Positions 44,553 through 52,599 of a stretch of DNA of 64,000 nt are shown here, piece by piece (the stretch's first letter is position 1; every line of letters starts with the position of its first letter). Origin of the DNA: Fulvitalea axinellae. Its GTDB lineage: Bacteria > Bacteroidota > Bacteroidia > Cytophagales > Cyclobacteriaceae. The notes beneath the pieces are model-generated. The model was not told where the DNA came from. It was given only the letters and a program-made list of their open reading frames with translations, and searched no databases. The DNA lies in NCBI RefSeq assembly GCF_036492835.1, contig NZ_AP025314.1, forward strand, positions 2,460,010 to 2,524,009. The letters are read 5' to 3'. The translations under genes were made by a program, and so were the position numbers.

Positions 44553-45233
44553 ATGGTAACCAACTCAAATTTACATTATACAATAATCAAATATATTATT
44601 GACAATGGCTTTGCTCCTGATAATGAAACACTGTCAGAACTTTTAAATAGCGACAAAGCAAGTATTGAGAAGGGCTTATATAATTTACAAGAATATCATG
44701 GCGTTGTTCTTCACCCCAATGAGCCGAAAGTTTGGGTAATACACCCTTTCTCTCTAGCGCCGACAAACTTTTGGATCAAGTCGGAAAAAGGTGAGTGGTG
44801 GGGGAATTGTGCATGGTGCTCCTTAGGTGTAGCCGCACTTTTAAATCAGGATTTGACCATTATGACAAGCTATGGAGCACATGGGGAAAAAGTTGAGATA
44901 CAGATTAAGGATGGAAAAATTGTAGAACAAGACTTATATATACATTTCCCTATTCCAATGAAAAACGCCTGGGATAATGTTATTTACACGTGTAGTACCA
45001 TGCTTGTATTCAGAAATGAAAAACAAATAGACGATTGGGTGAAACAACATAATATCCCAAAAGGAGATATACAGCCTATCTCAAAAATTTGGGAATTTTC
45101 GAAAGAATGGTATGGCAAGCACCTAGATGAAAATTGGCAAAAATGGACGATGAGAGAAGCAAAAGAAATGTTTGCAAAATACAGATTAGAGCATAAGATC
45201 TGGAATTTGGAAGATGAAAAAGGACGGTTTTAG
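44553..45233 (+). CDS. MerB-like (alkylmercury lyase family) protein
   Basis: The start chosen is the ATG at 44553 (226 aa); a TTG at 44532 would extend it. An N-terminal winged-helix-like segment (1-70) precedes a MerB-type core: GEWWGNCAWCSLGVAALL (Cys86, Cys89), then VIYTCSTMLVFRNEKQIDDW (Cys147). In characterised MerB the motif is AWCALD, whose Asp and two Cys break the C-Hg bond; here both Cys positions are kept (Cys89, Cys147) but the Asp position is Gly92. No merA, merR or merT is nearby. So it may not be an organomercurial lyase, or it may use another residue. Confidence 0.78.
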   Translation: MVTNSNLHYTIIKYIIDNGFAPDNETLSELLNSDKASIEKGLYNLQEYHGVVLHPNEPKVWVIHPFSLAPTNFWIKSEKGEWWGNCAWCSLGVAALLNQDLTIMTSYGAHGEKVEIQIKDGKIVEQDLYIHFPIPMKNAWDNVIYTCSTMLVFRNEKQIDDWVKQHNIPKGDIQPISKIWEFSKEWYGKHLDENWQKWTMREAKEMFAKYRLEHKIWNLEDEKGRF

Positions 45234-45320
45234 AAAATACTTGTCCTGTTCAAAGGGAATTGTCCTTCGCTCTTCATTTTCCCCTATCTCATCGACTTTC
45301 TGAGACAACAAAAGAATTGT

Positions 45321-45336
45321 AAGCCCTTCGGGGCTT
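45321..45336 (+). terminator. Terminator after the MerB-like gene
   Basis: AAGCCC-TTCG-GGGCTT followed by a T-run; same sequence as at 42915-42930. Confidence 0.88.
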
Positions 45337-45423
45337 TTTTCGTGCTGGTTTTCTGGAAGGGCATTTGCAATGACTGCCAAATAAGTTGGCGGGATTGGGG
45401 CTTGAAACATACACATATTAAAA

Positions 45424-45451
45424 AAAGGACCCCGTTGCCGGTGGTCCCTTT
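45424..45451. terminator. Bidirectional terminator before the nap operon end
   Basis: AAAGGACC (45424-45431) pairs with GGTCCCTTT (45443-45451) with A-run and T-run on either side, so it can end transcription of the nap operon coming from the right. Confidence 0.75.
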
Positions 45452-45525
45452 TACTTCAGATGAAACGATTCCCTATTAATCCAATTAGAGATTAAAAAAG
45501 CGGAGTGTCTATGTGTCGCTTTTGA

Positions 45526-46779
45526 TTACGCTTCTTGTATTTCCGGTTTCTTAGCTTGTTTCTCTTTTTTGTAGCGCAATTGTCCGCTCTCGATCTGGAT
45601 CGCTGTTTTGGCCAGTACCGTGAACACGAACGCGCCCAAAGCCCAGATGCCCAATGTCACGCCAATCTCGATGAGGGTAGGGGTGTACTCGGCAATTTTT
45701 CCGTAAGGTCCGGGGATAAAGCCGGGAATGATCAAACCGAAACCTTTCTCGATCCAGATAGCTACGAACAACAAACCGCAGGCGATGTAAAGCACCTTGA
45801 AGTTGTTGCGCAGTTTGTTGAAGGTCAGGAGCACGGTGGCGATGACGTTCATGGTGATCGAGGTGCGTATCCATGGCAGTAGCGCTTCTTTGCCGTCGAG
45901 GCCGAAGAAGAGGTAATATGCGCTTTCGCTGTGATGCGTTGGTGCGTAGAACTCTTTGAAGAGCTCGGATACGAGCATGATCAGGTTTACCTGCGCGGCA
46001 ACGGTCACCACCATCGAGATCTTTTTGATGGTTTTGTCTTCGATGTTGAAGATGGTGTTGTTGCGTATCACGGCCAGCACAAGGATGATCAGGGCCGGTC
46101 CCGCCGCGAATGCCGAGGCGAGGAAACGCGGTCCGAGCAGGGCGTTGTTCCAGAACGGCCGCGCTTGCAGGCCTTGGTATAGAAAGGCCGTCACCAAGTG
46201 GATGCCCACGGCCCAGAATACGGACAGGATGGCGCCGGGAACGTAGACGTTCTTTTTGGCTTCTTTGCCCTGATAGTGCCTGTAGAGGATGTACATCGGG
46301 ATGGTGATGTTGAGGAACAGGTATCCGTTCAGCACGATCACGTCCCAGGTGAGCATCGAGTTCGGGAAGTTAAACACCCCGACTACGGGCATCATGTGCC
46401 AGAGTACGGCTGGTCCGCCCATATCGGCTACCACAAAGGCCAGGCACATGATCAGCGCGGCCACGGCAAGGCCCTCGCCGATAAGCACTGCGCGCTTGAA
46501 GTCGATGTCCTTAAGCACGTAGGTGGGCATGACGAGCATTACGGCCGCGGCGGCCACACCTACCAAGAAGGTGAAGTTGGAGATATATAGGCCCCAGCTG
46601 ACGCGGTCGGTCATGCCGGTGACGCTCAGGCCGTGTTCGATCTGGAACGAATAGCAGTACATCCCGATGAGCATGACCATGGTCAGGAAGGCCATCCAAA
46701 TATGGTACTTCCTGGAGCCGTGCGTCACGGTGTCGAGGCCGTCCTTAACCATGCTCCAAAAAACTGTAAGAGTTTTCAT
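45526..46779 (-). CDS. NrfD/PsrC-type membrane subunit of the nitrate reductase electron chain
   Basis: The start chosen is the ATG at 46779 (417 aa, MKTLTVFWSMVKDG); the frame extends upstream through repeat DNA. About ten transmembrane helices with NrfD/PsrC/DsrP features (ISNFTFLVGVAAAAVMLVMP, YLFLNITIPMYILYRHY, LLGPRFLASAFAAGPALIIL). Such proteins oxidise menaquinol in the inner membrane and pass electrons to a periplasmic four-cluster Fe-S partner, here the gene upstream. It is last in the nap operon and probably replaces NapC or NapGH as the quinol-oxidising entry point. It is an inference that it serves NapA. Confidence 0.88.
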   Translation of the reverse strand: MKTLTVFWSMVKDGLDTVTHGSRKYHIWMAFLTMVMLIGMYCYSFQIEHGLSVTGMTDRVSWGLYISNFTFLVGVAAAAVMLVMPTYVLKDIDFKRAVLIGEGLAVAALIMCLAFVVADMGGPAVLWHMMPVVGVFNFPNSMLTWDVIVLNGYLFLNITIPMYILYRHYQGKEAKKNVYVPGAILSVFWAVGIHLVTAFLYQGLQARPFWNNALLGPRFLASAFAAGPALIILVLAVIRNNTIFNIEDKTIKKISMVVTVAAQVNLIMLVSELFKEFYAPTHHSESAYYLFFGLDGKEALLPWIRTSITMNVIATVLLTFNKLRNNFKVLYIACGLLFVAIWIEKGFGLIIPGFIPGPYGKIAEYTPTLIEIGVTLGIWALGAFVFTVLAKTAIQIESGQLRYKKEKQAKKPEIQEA

Positions 46780-46961
46780 AGTGAATATATTTTTGGGTAT
46801 TTGGTCTTTGGTATTAGGTCTTAGGTAGTTGGAATCAAATTGAAAATCATGGTTTGAAATTCTGGGTGGAGATACAAGGCATGCCATGTCTCTGCGTTTT
46901 TGATTTTCATTTAATTACGTGATCTATTTACCTAATACTTAATACCGTATACCTAATACCA
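46780..46961. repeat. Repeat-rich spacer inside the nap operon
   Basis: A 182-bp spacer in an otherwise tight operon. Both ends carry the degenerate unit GGTATTAGGT or its inverse (46818-46827 region and ACCTAATACC near 46953-46962), and the middle (46869-46893) holds the palindrome GAGA...GGCATGCC...TCTC related to the one at 14859-14882. It looks like a small inserted repeat cassette; it may fold into a long hairpin between the two genes. Confidence 0.6.
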
Positions 46962-48005
46962 TCAGTCCATAAAATACCAGAACTTTGGCTCGGTGCCGAG
47001 GTCTTCCTTAAGGCGGAACACCTTTTTGTTTTCGAGTACCCAGCGGATGGTGCTGTTCGGGTCGAGCAGGTTTCCGAAGATACGCGCGCCGGTCGGGCAG
47101 GCCTCCACGCAGGCGGGGTTCTTGCCGTCGCGCGAGCGCTGGATGCAGAAGGTGCACTTCTCCATCACGCCTTTCTTGCGCATGCGGTTACCGAGGTAAT
47201 GCTGGTTTTTGTTGACTTCCTCTTCTGGTACTTCGGGCTTGCTCCAGTTGAAGCGGCGTCCGTCGTACGGGCAGGCGGCCATGCAGTAACGACAGCCCAC
47301 GCACCAGTCATAATCGACCACCACGATGCCGTCTTTCTCCTGCCAAGTGGCCTGAGTAGGACATACCTCCACGCATGGGGCGTTTTCGCAATGGAAACAC
47401 TGCGTGCCCATGTAGAAATGGCCTTTGGCCGGCACCTCGTGGTAGTAGTTGTCGTCCGACTCGCCGAAGTTCAGGCCGTTGCCGTCCTTCATCTCGTGGA
47501 TCCGGATGTACTGCATCTGCGAGTTCCTGTCCTGGTTGTTCTCCTCCACGCAGGCGTTCACGCAGTCCATGTAGCCTTGGCATTTCGAGATGTTGAAGGC
47601 GTAACCGAAAAGCACGTCTTCCTCGGGGCCCTTGCTGGACATGTTGATGGTCTTGCCCGTACGGAGTTCATAAGAACGCACCAGACGATCGACGGTGGCT
47701 TGTTTTTCCTCCTCGGTCATCAGGCGGTAGTTGCCTTTGAACTGCTCTTCCCAATCGATCTCAGCCTTTTCCTTGGCCTTGTCGCTGGCTACGGGGTTGC
47801 AACTCGTGTTGACGGCTCCCGCTCCGGCCATCAGGCTCGCGGTCAAAGCCTTGAGCGACGACCTGCGGTCTATCTTCTTGTTGAATACTTGGTCGAATGT
47901 ATCTTTTCGCTTGGCCTCGAGCTCGGCGTCGGAAAGGGCTTCCTTTTCAGGAGCGGCTTTCTTTCCAAATCCCAGAGAGAACCAACTTTTTTTATCGCTA
48001 CTCAT
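46962..48005 (-). CDS. Periplasmic four-cluster [4Fe-4S] ferredoxin subunit (NrfC/DsrO/PsrB type)
   Basis: A 347-aa electron-transfer protein. After a basic N-terminal region, a Tat-like motif RRSSLKALTASLMAGAGAV with a following Cys suggests export. Four Fe-S motifs are visible: CQGYMDCVNACVEENNQ, CFHCENAPCVEVCPTQAT, CVGCRYCMAACPYDGR and CTFCIQRSRDGKNPACVEAC. Partner of the NrfD-type protein encoded next; together they form a menaquinol-oxidising module. A long N-terminal extension before the Tat-like motif is unusual. Confidence 0.92.
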   Translation of the reverse strand: MSSDKKSWFSLGFGKKAAPEKEALSDAELEAKRKDTFDQVFNKKIDRRSSLKALTASLMAGAGAVNTSCNPVASDKAKEKAEIDWEEQFKGNYRLMTEEEKQATVDRLVRSYELRTGKTINMSSKGPEEDVLFGYAFNISKCQGYMDCVNACVEENNQDRNSQMQYIRIHEMKDGNGLNFGESDDNYYHEVPAKGHFYMGTQCFHCENAPCVEVCPTQATWQEKDGIVVVDYDWCVGCRYCMAACPYDGRRFNWSKPEVPEEEVNKNQHYLGNRMRKKGVMEKCTFCIQRSRDGKNPACVEACPTGARIFGNLLDPNSTIRWVLENKKVFRLKEDLGTEPKFWYFMD

Positions 48006-48090
48006 ACTTCAGTTCGTTTCGTTTGATTTTCAAACCGGCAAAGAATTCATGTGTGATGCAGGGGCCCTGCACGCAAGGTCCCCACGTACA

Positions 48091-48735
48091 TCATTTTCGT
48101 TCTTTGACCTTCTGGGTATTGAACCTCGCCGGCCATCTCGATTCGAAATGCGGCTTGTGCGGGTTATGGCAGTTGACGCAGGTCTTTGATGCCCGCGGCG
48201 GCGCCCAACCACCTATGCGTTTTCCGTGCGCGCCACCTTTCCAATCCTGAAACTGCTTGGTGTGGCACTGCGCGCAGGCGCGGTAGCTTTTGTTGAAGTC
48301 GATTTTCTTGCCCGTCAAGCTCTTGAGCTGGTTCATGTCCTGGCCGTCATGGCATGTGGCGCAGTTCATGGTGTTGGCGTCGGCGTGCTTGAGGCTGATG
48401 TCCCAGTGGGCGTTCTTGGCTTCGCCGTTCTTACCCTTGGCCTTGCCTATCTTATGAAGCTCGGCTATGGGCTTGGTATGGCATTCGGTACAAGCGTATG
48501 AGCGGATCTGGCTCTTGCGTTCCGGAATCAGGAAAGTTTGGTCGCCCTCCGTGATCTGGATCATCTTGGTATCGCCCAAGTGTTTTTCCGAAGAGACCGA
48601 CACGCCCTTGTAGTCCTTGCTTCCGGCCTCGATTTTTCTGAGTACGCCACCGTGGTCGTCATGATGCCCGCATGAGAACAGCGTCAAGGCAAACAGCGCA
48701 ACGGGAACGAATATTTTCAGGCTATGTCTATTCAT
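48091..48735 (-). CDS. Tetraheme c-type cytochrome lipoprotein, NapM-like
   Basis: A 214-aa protein with lipobox LFSC (Cys22) and four CxxCH heme motifs: CTECH (82-86), CATCH (125-129), CAQCH (154-158) and CVNCH (186-190). Several further His residues could be distal ligands. The size and heme count resemble the NapM cytochromes of nap operons that lack a standard NapC, so it probably relays electrons from the Fe-S protein to NapB/NapA. Its start overlaps the napB-like gene by 8 bp. Confidence 0.88.
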   Translation of the reverse strand: MNRHSLKIFVPVALFALTLFSCGHHDDHGGVLRKIEAGSKDYKGVSVSSEKHLGDTKMIQITEGDQTFLIPERKSQIRSYACTECHTKPIAELHKIGKAKGKNGEAKNAHWDISLKHADANTMNCATCHDGQDMNQLKSLTGKKIDFNKSYRACAQCHTKQFQDWKGGAHGKRIGGWAPPRASKTCVNCHNPHKPHFESRWPARFNTQKVKERK

Positions 48736-49414
48736 TGTTCTTGCTTCTAATGAAATTTCCGATATCCGTCACTTCCTTGTTGTTCACGACGTGGCACTGG
48801 CGGCAATTCGAACGGTCCGGGTGCGAAACGCGGATCTCCTTCGGCGCGGCAGGGCCGGCATGACAAGAAAGGCAGTTTTCACGCATCTGGATCTGATGCG
48901 GAATAGCCGGCGGGCTACCCGGCAGGGCGTTGTTCACGCCAGCCTTCGGCGCCGGTACCTTATGGAATTTCGTCTGTTTGAAAACCTTGTTCGTCTGCTG
49001 CGGCACGTGGCACTGACGGCAGTTGGCCATCTCGGGGTGCGGCGTCACGGGGGCGTAGGCCTTGTATTTGGCTACGAAGCCTCCGTCCTGGTGGCATTTC
49101 AGACAGTCTTTGCCTCCCATGCTCCGCTCACTCTTGACCGGATGCGGTATGCTGGGCGGCGCGCCATGGTAGGCGCGGTTGTCGTAATACGTCTTGAGCG
49201 AACGTTGATGCGTCTCGTCGACGGGCATGTCAAGGTATCGCTTGCCGAGGTTGGAGCGCTTGAAGACGCCCTCTTCGGAAGGGATCGACTTGACCGAGCT
49301 GACTTTCAGCGGAACGTTGGCCTCATCCATGCTCGACCTGATGGTGGAGTCGAGCACGGTGACAAAGCCTATGAAAAGCAGCGCGAATAATGATATGATT
49401 CCTAGTCTTTTCAT
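48728..49414 (-). CDS. napB: NapB-like cytochrome with duplicated diheme module (four hemes)
   Basis: A 228-aa periplasmic protein with an N-terminal hydrophobic anchor or signal (about 5-21). NapB normally has two hemes in a pattern 'IPHxI...CLxCH...CRQCHVPQ'. Here that pattern occurs twice: GAPPSIPHPV (84-93), CLKCH (104-108), CRQCHVPQ (132-139), then GSPPAIPHQI (166-175), CLSCH (181-185), CRQCHV (204-209). So it is an internal duplication giving four hemes. It lies 1 bp after napA's stop, and its stop overlaps the tetraheme cytochrome start. Confidence 0.88.
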   Translation of the reverse strand: MKRLGIISLFALLFIGFVTVLDSTIRSSMDEANVPLKVSSVKSIPSEEGVFKRSNLGKRYLDMPVDETHQRSLKTYYDNRAYHGAPPSIPHPVKSERSMGGKDCLKCHQDGGFVAKYKAYAPVTPHPEMANCRQCHVPQQTNKVFKQTKFHKVPAPKAGVNNALPGSPPAIPHQIQMRENCLSCHAGPAAPKEIRVSHPDRSNCRQCHVVNNKEVTDIGNFIRSKNNE

Positions 49415-49415
49415 A

Positions 49416-51770
49416 TTACGCTTGTTTTCCTCTTACTTTCTCCACTTGGACGGCGCATTTCTTATAGTCCGGCTCTTTCGAGATCGGGCAGAACGAGTCG
49501 AGCGTGATGTCATTGATGAGCATCTTCTCGTCGAAGAACGGCACGAACACCTGCATCGGCGCCGGCACGCCGCGCTCGTTGACCGAGGCCGGCATGATGA
49601 TCTCGCCACGACGGGTGGTCAATTTCACCAAGTCGCCGGTTTTGATCTGCATGCGCTTGGCGTCGCCCGGATTAAGCTCCACATAACCTTTCGGCATGGC
49701 CTTGTGCAATACCGGAATACGGCGCGTCATAGATCCCGTATGCCAGTGCTCCACCACACGGCCGGTGTTCAACCAGAACGGGAAGTCCTTGTCCGGCTCC
49801 TCGGCGGCAGGCTCGTAAGGACGCTGCCAGATGACGGCTTTACCGTCGGGCTTGCCGTAGAAGTGGAATTTCTTTCCGTTGGAACAAGCCGGATCATACT
49901 CCGAGTTGAAACGCCATTTGGTCGGCTTGCCGTCCACGTATGGCCACTGCATGCCCGGGTTCTTTTTCAAGACCGCAAGCGGCGCCATGTTGTGCTTCTT
50001 GTTGTCGTGGTGACGGCGGTATTCGTTGTAGATCTCCTCTACGTGCGTATCTTTCTTATAATAGAATTGCTTTTCGAAGCCCATACGTTTGGCCACTTCC
50101 ACAATCTGCCAAGTGTCGCTCATGGCTTCTCCCGGAGGGTTGACCATCTGCTCGAAGTACTGCGTACGGCGCTCGGAGTTACCGAACATACCCTCGCGCT
50201 CGATCCACATGGCCGATGGTAGGATCACGTCGGCAATGTCCGTAGTCGGTGTCGGGTAGATATCCGAAACGACGATGAAGCGTCCTTCTTTCTTGGCCGC
50301 GTCGCGGTAGCGCTTCAGCTTCGGCATGGTCACCATCGGGTTGGTCACCTGAATCCACATAAAGCGGATATCGCCTCGATCAAGCGCGCGGAACATCTCC
50401 ACGGTATGATAGGTCGGCTTCGATGGGATATTCTCGGCCGGCACGTCCCAGATTTTGGCTGCGAACTCGCGGTGTTCTTTCTTCATCACCACGCCGTGCG
50501 GGAGTTTGTGCGTAAGCGTACCCACTTCCCTCACCGTACCGCAGGCACTCGGTTGGCCTGTGAGTGAAAACGGGCTGTTGCCAGGCTCGGAAATCTTGCC
50601 CGTAAGCAGGTGGATGTTGTAGACCAAGTTGTTGATCCACGTACCGCGCGAGTGCTGGTTCATGCCCATGCACCACAACGACATCACTTTCTTGTTCGGA
50701 TCGCCGTAGAACGAGGCCATATATTTGATGTCCTTCGCCGAAACGCCGGAAATCTTCTCAACCTTCTCAGGCGTATAGTCTTCTAGGAATTTCTTATAAG
50801 CTTCGAAATCGATCTTCTCGGGCTTGTCTTTGAACTTGTATTTGTCCTCAAGACCGTAGCCCATATTCGTAAGGCCTTTGTTGAAGTTGCAGTGCTGCTC
50901 AACGAAGTCTTTGTTTACCCAATCGTTCTTGATGATCTCGTAACAGATGGCGTTGGCAACGGCCAAATCCGTTTGCGGAAGGAAAAGTATCGACTTGTCG
51001 GCGGCCATACTGGTACGTGTGGTACGCGTGGCGAAGTCGATGATTTTTACGCCGCGTTTGAGGCGCTGGTCCAAAAGGCGGGAGAAAAGTACGGGGTGCA
51101 TTTCCGCCATGTTGTTGCCCCAGAGGATGAATACGTCGGCGTGGTCGATGTCGTCATAGCAACCCATCGGTTCGTCTGCGCCGAAGGAAGTAAGGAATCC
51201 GGTCACGGCGCTGGCCATACACAGACGGGCGTTGGCCTCGACGTTGTTGGTTCCGATACAGCCTTTGAAAAGTTTCGAGGCCACATAGCCGTCTGGAATA
51301 GTCCACTGGCCCGAGCCGTAGATGGAAACGGAGTCTTTGCCGTAGTCTTTGATCGTGGTCTTCATCTTCGAAGCGATCAAGTCCAGGGCCTCGTCCATCG
51401 AAGTCTCGACATATTTACCGTTTTTCTTGACCAAAGGCTTGGTGAGACGGTCTTTGCCGTACAGCGCCATCACCGAGTGGTAGCCCTTCACGCAGCAGAG
51501 GCCTTTGTTCACCGGCGATTTCGGGTCGCCCTTCACGGCCACGGCCTTGCCTTCCTCTACGCCTACCAATACGCCGCAACCCACGCCGCAGAAACGGCAG
51601 GGGGCCTTCTTCCAGTCCATCTTACCGCCTTTGGGCAGGCCTTTCTCTTGCTCTTCGGCGAACATGATGCCCGGAAACATGGTCGAAGCCGCCGTCATGG
51701 CCGACATTATCGCCAGCTTTTTCAGGAAATTTCGTCTGCTAGTAGTATGGTTGTGCATATCCTCAGTCAT
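49416..51770 (-). CDS. napA: Periplasmic nitrate reductase catalytic subunit NapA
   Basis: A 784-aa molybdoenzyme that reduces nitrate to nitrite in the periplasm. A Tat signal is clear (SRRNFLKKLAIMSAMTAAS). The [4Fe-4S] motif is CRFCGVGCGVLVG with the fourth Cys in NKGLCCVKG. NARLCMASAV carries the Cys expected to bind molybdenum. The C-terminal domain has the bis-MGD contacts (NTGRVVEHWHTGSMTRRIP). Slightly shorter than the proteobacterial enzyme (about 828 aa). It overlaps napD by 8 bp and is followed by napB. Cofactor genes are in the divergent operon. Confidence 0.96.
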   Translation of the reverse strand: MTEDMHNHTTSRRNFLKKLAIMSAMTAASTMFPGIMFAEEQEKGLPKGGKMDWKKAPCRFCGVGCGVLVGVEEGKAVAVKGDPKSPVNKGLCCVKGYHSVMALYGKDRLTKPLVKKNGKYVETSMDEALDLIASKMKTTIKDYGKDSVSIYGSGQWTIPDGYVASKLFKGCIGTNNVEANARLCMASAVTGFLTSFGADEPMGCYDDIDHADVFILWGNNMAEMHPVLFSRLLDQRLKRGVKIIDFATRTTRTSMAADKSILFLPQTDLAVANAICYEIIKNDWVNKDFVEQHCNFNKGLTNMGYGLEDKYKFKDKPEKIDFEAYKKFLEDYTPEKVEKISGVSAKDIKYMASFYGDPNKKVMSLWCMGMNQHSRGTWINNLVYNIHLLTGKISEPGNSPFSLTGQPSACGTVREVGTLTHKLPHGVVMKKEHREFAAKIWDVPAENIPSKPTYHTVEMFRALDRGDIRFMWIQVTNPMVTMPKLKRYRDAAKKEGRFIVVSDIYPTPTTDIADVILPSAMWIEREGMFGNSERRTQYFEQMVNPPGEAMSDTWQIVEVAKRMGFEKQFYYKKDTHVEEIYNEYRRHHDNKKHNMAPLAVLKKNPGMQWPYVDGKPTKWRFNSEYDPACSNGKKFHFYGKPDGKAVIWQRPYEPAAEEPDKDFPFWLNTGRVVEHWHTGSMTRRIPVLHKAMPKGYVELNPGDAKRMQIKTGDLVKLTTRRGEIIMPASVNERGVPAPMQVFVPFFDEKMLINDITLDSFCPISKEPDYKKCAVQVEKVRGKQA

Positions 51771-52002
51771 TTTTTTGTGTATCGAAACCGGAAACCATGG
51801 CCAGCAATTTCATGCCCGCCAAAGCCTCCATCCGTTGCGTTAGTTTTTCTTCTTGATCTTTATTTTCCGTTTCGGTCACGACAATCAGGAGATCCTCGTT
51901 TTTTGCCGGTATGACTTCGCATTCGCGAATGTTTTGAAGCGCCTGAATAAGCGTTTCTTTCTGTCCTGAATGGGGATGGGCGAGATAGCTTTTAATCGGC
52001 AT
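51763..52002 (-). CDS. napD: NapD, Tat-signal chaperone of NapA
   Basis: A 79-aa ferredoxin-like-fold protein: it starts MPIKSYLAHPHSGQ, continues with ALQNIRECEVIPAKNEDLLI, and ends KLLAMVSGFDT. NapD binds the Tat signal of NapA and holds back export until the cofactor is in place. It is the first gene of the operon; its last 8 bp overlap the napA start. Confidence 0.88.
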   Translation of the reverse strand: MPIKSYLAHPHSGQKETLIQALQNIRECEVIPAKNEDLLIVVTETENKDQEEKLTQRMEALAGMKLLAMVSGFDTQKND

Positions 52003-52241
52003 GGCAGTTTGCTTTAATGGTTTGGGTTCGTGGCTTCTTCATATGAGTTTCCGTTTTTTAATGCGGATCCCATTAATATGTCAGTCACGTGATGTTTCGT
52101 TTGTAAAACGTAGACGTAGCGCCAATATTTCCAAGTATTCATATGGCCGAACCCGTTCTGGGAAAGGAGCTGGACCGAGCGTACGGAAAATTTGAGCGTA
52201 CGATTCCATCCTTGTTATATTTCAAATAAGGTTTTATAATT

Positions 52242-52257
52242 TTACCTTCTGTGGTAA
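52242..52257. promoter_or_regulatory. Palindrome TTACC-N6-GGTAA, candidate operator
   Basis: TTACC (52242-52246) and GGTAA (52253-52257) are perfect inverse copies 6 bp apart, about 240 bp upstream of napD. The binding protein is unknown; a ModE-like or other dimeric regulator is possible. Confidence 0.4.
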
Positions 52258-52482
52258 TGTTATTTTAGTGTTTTTCTGGTATTAGTCTATAGCCAAGTGG
52301 CCTGATTTTTTGAAGTCTATAGATTTGGATATTCTATAGGGGCCAAGCTGGTTATATATGTGTTTTTACCCGTTTTCCAAGAGTGATTTATACGGATAGT
52401 ACAATCAATTTCAGTGTTTATCCGGTAAAATGCTCTTATTCTTGGTGTTGTGCTAATGTCAACTTCTTTTTGAAGCTAAAGA

Positions 52483-52496
52483 ATGACTTTTGTCAT
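52483..52496. promoter_or_regulatory. Crp/Fnr-type palindrome ATGAC-N4-GTCAT
   Basis: Perfect 14-bp palindrome, half-site spacing like Crp/Fnr/Dnr boxes (TTGAC-N4-GTCAA), about 100 bp upstream of moeA. It would fit control by a Crp/Fnr-family nitrogen-oxide or redox regulator. Confidence 0.5.
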
Positions 52497-52599
52497 GTTT
52501 TGTTATTCATAACAATTACACATAAAAGTTTGTGATTGAAGTCATAATTCAAGATGATTCCCTGTCGTTATATTCGCAAATACATAACGGTGAGTGATT

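Larger units (their letters stand above)
52003..52599. promoter_or_regulatory. Divergent control region between nap and molybdenum-cofactor operons
   Basis: A 597-bp AT-rich gap with no gene. It must contain the leftward nap promoter and the rightward moeA promoter. Two palindromes stand out (listed separately). I see no sequence that is a full Moco riboswitch, and no perfect Fnr box TTGATnnnnATCAA. Confidence 0.6.

Noticed and set aside
50892..51914. 340-codon plus-strand frame opposite napA
   Set aside because: Antisense to a well-conserved enzyme; no recognisable protein features.
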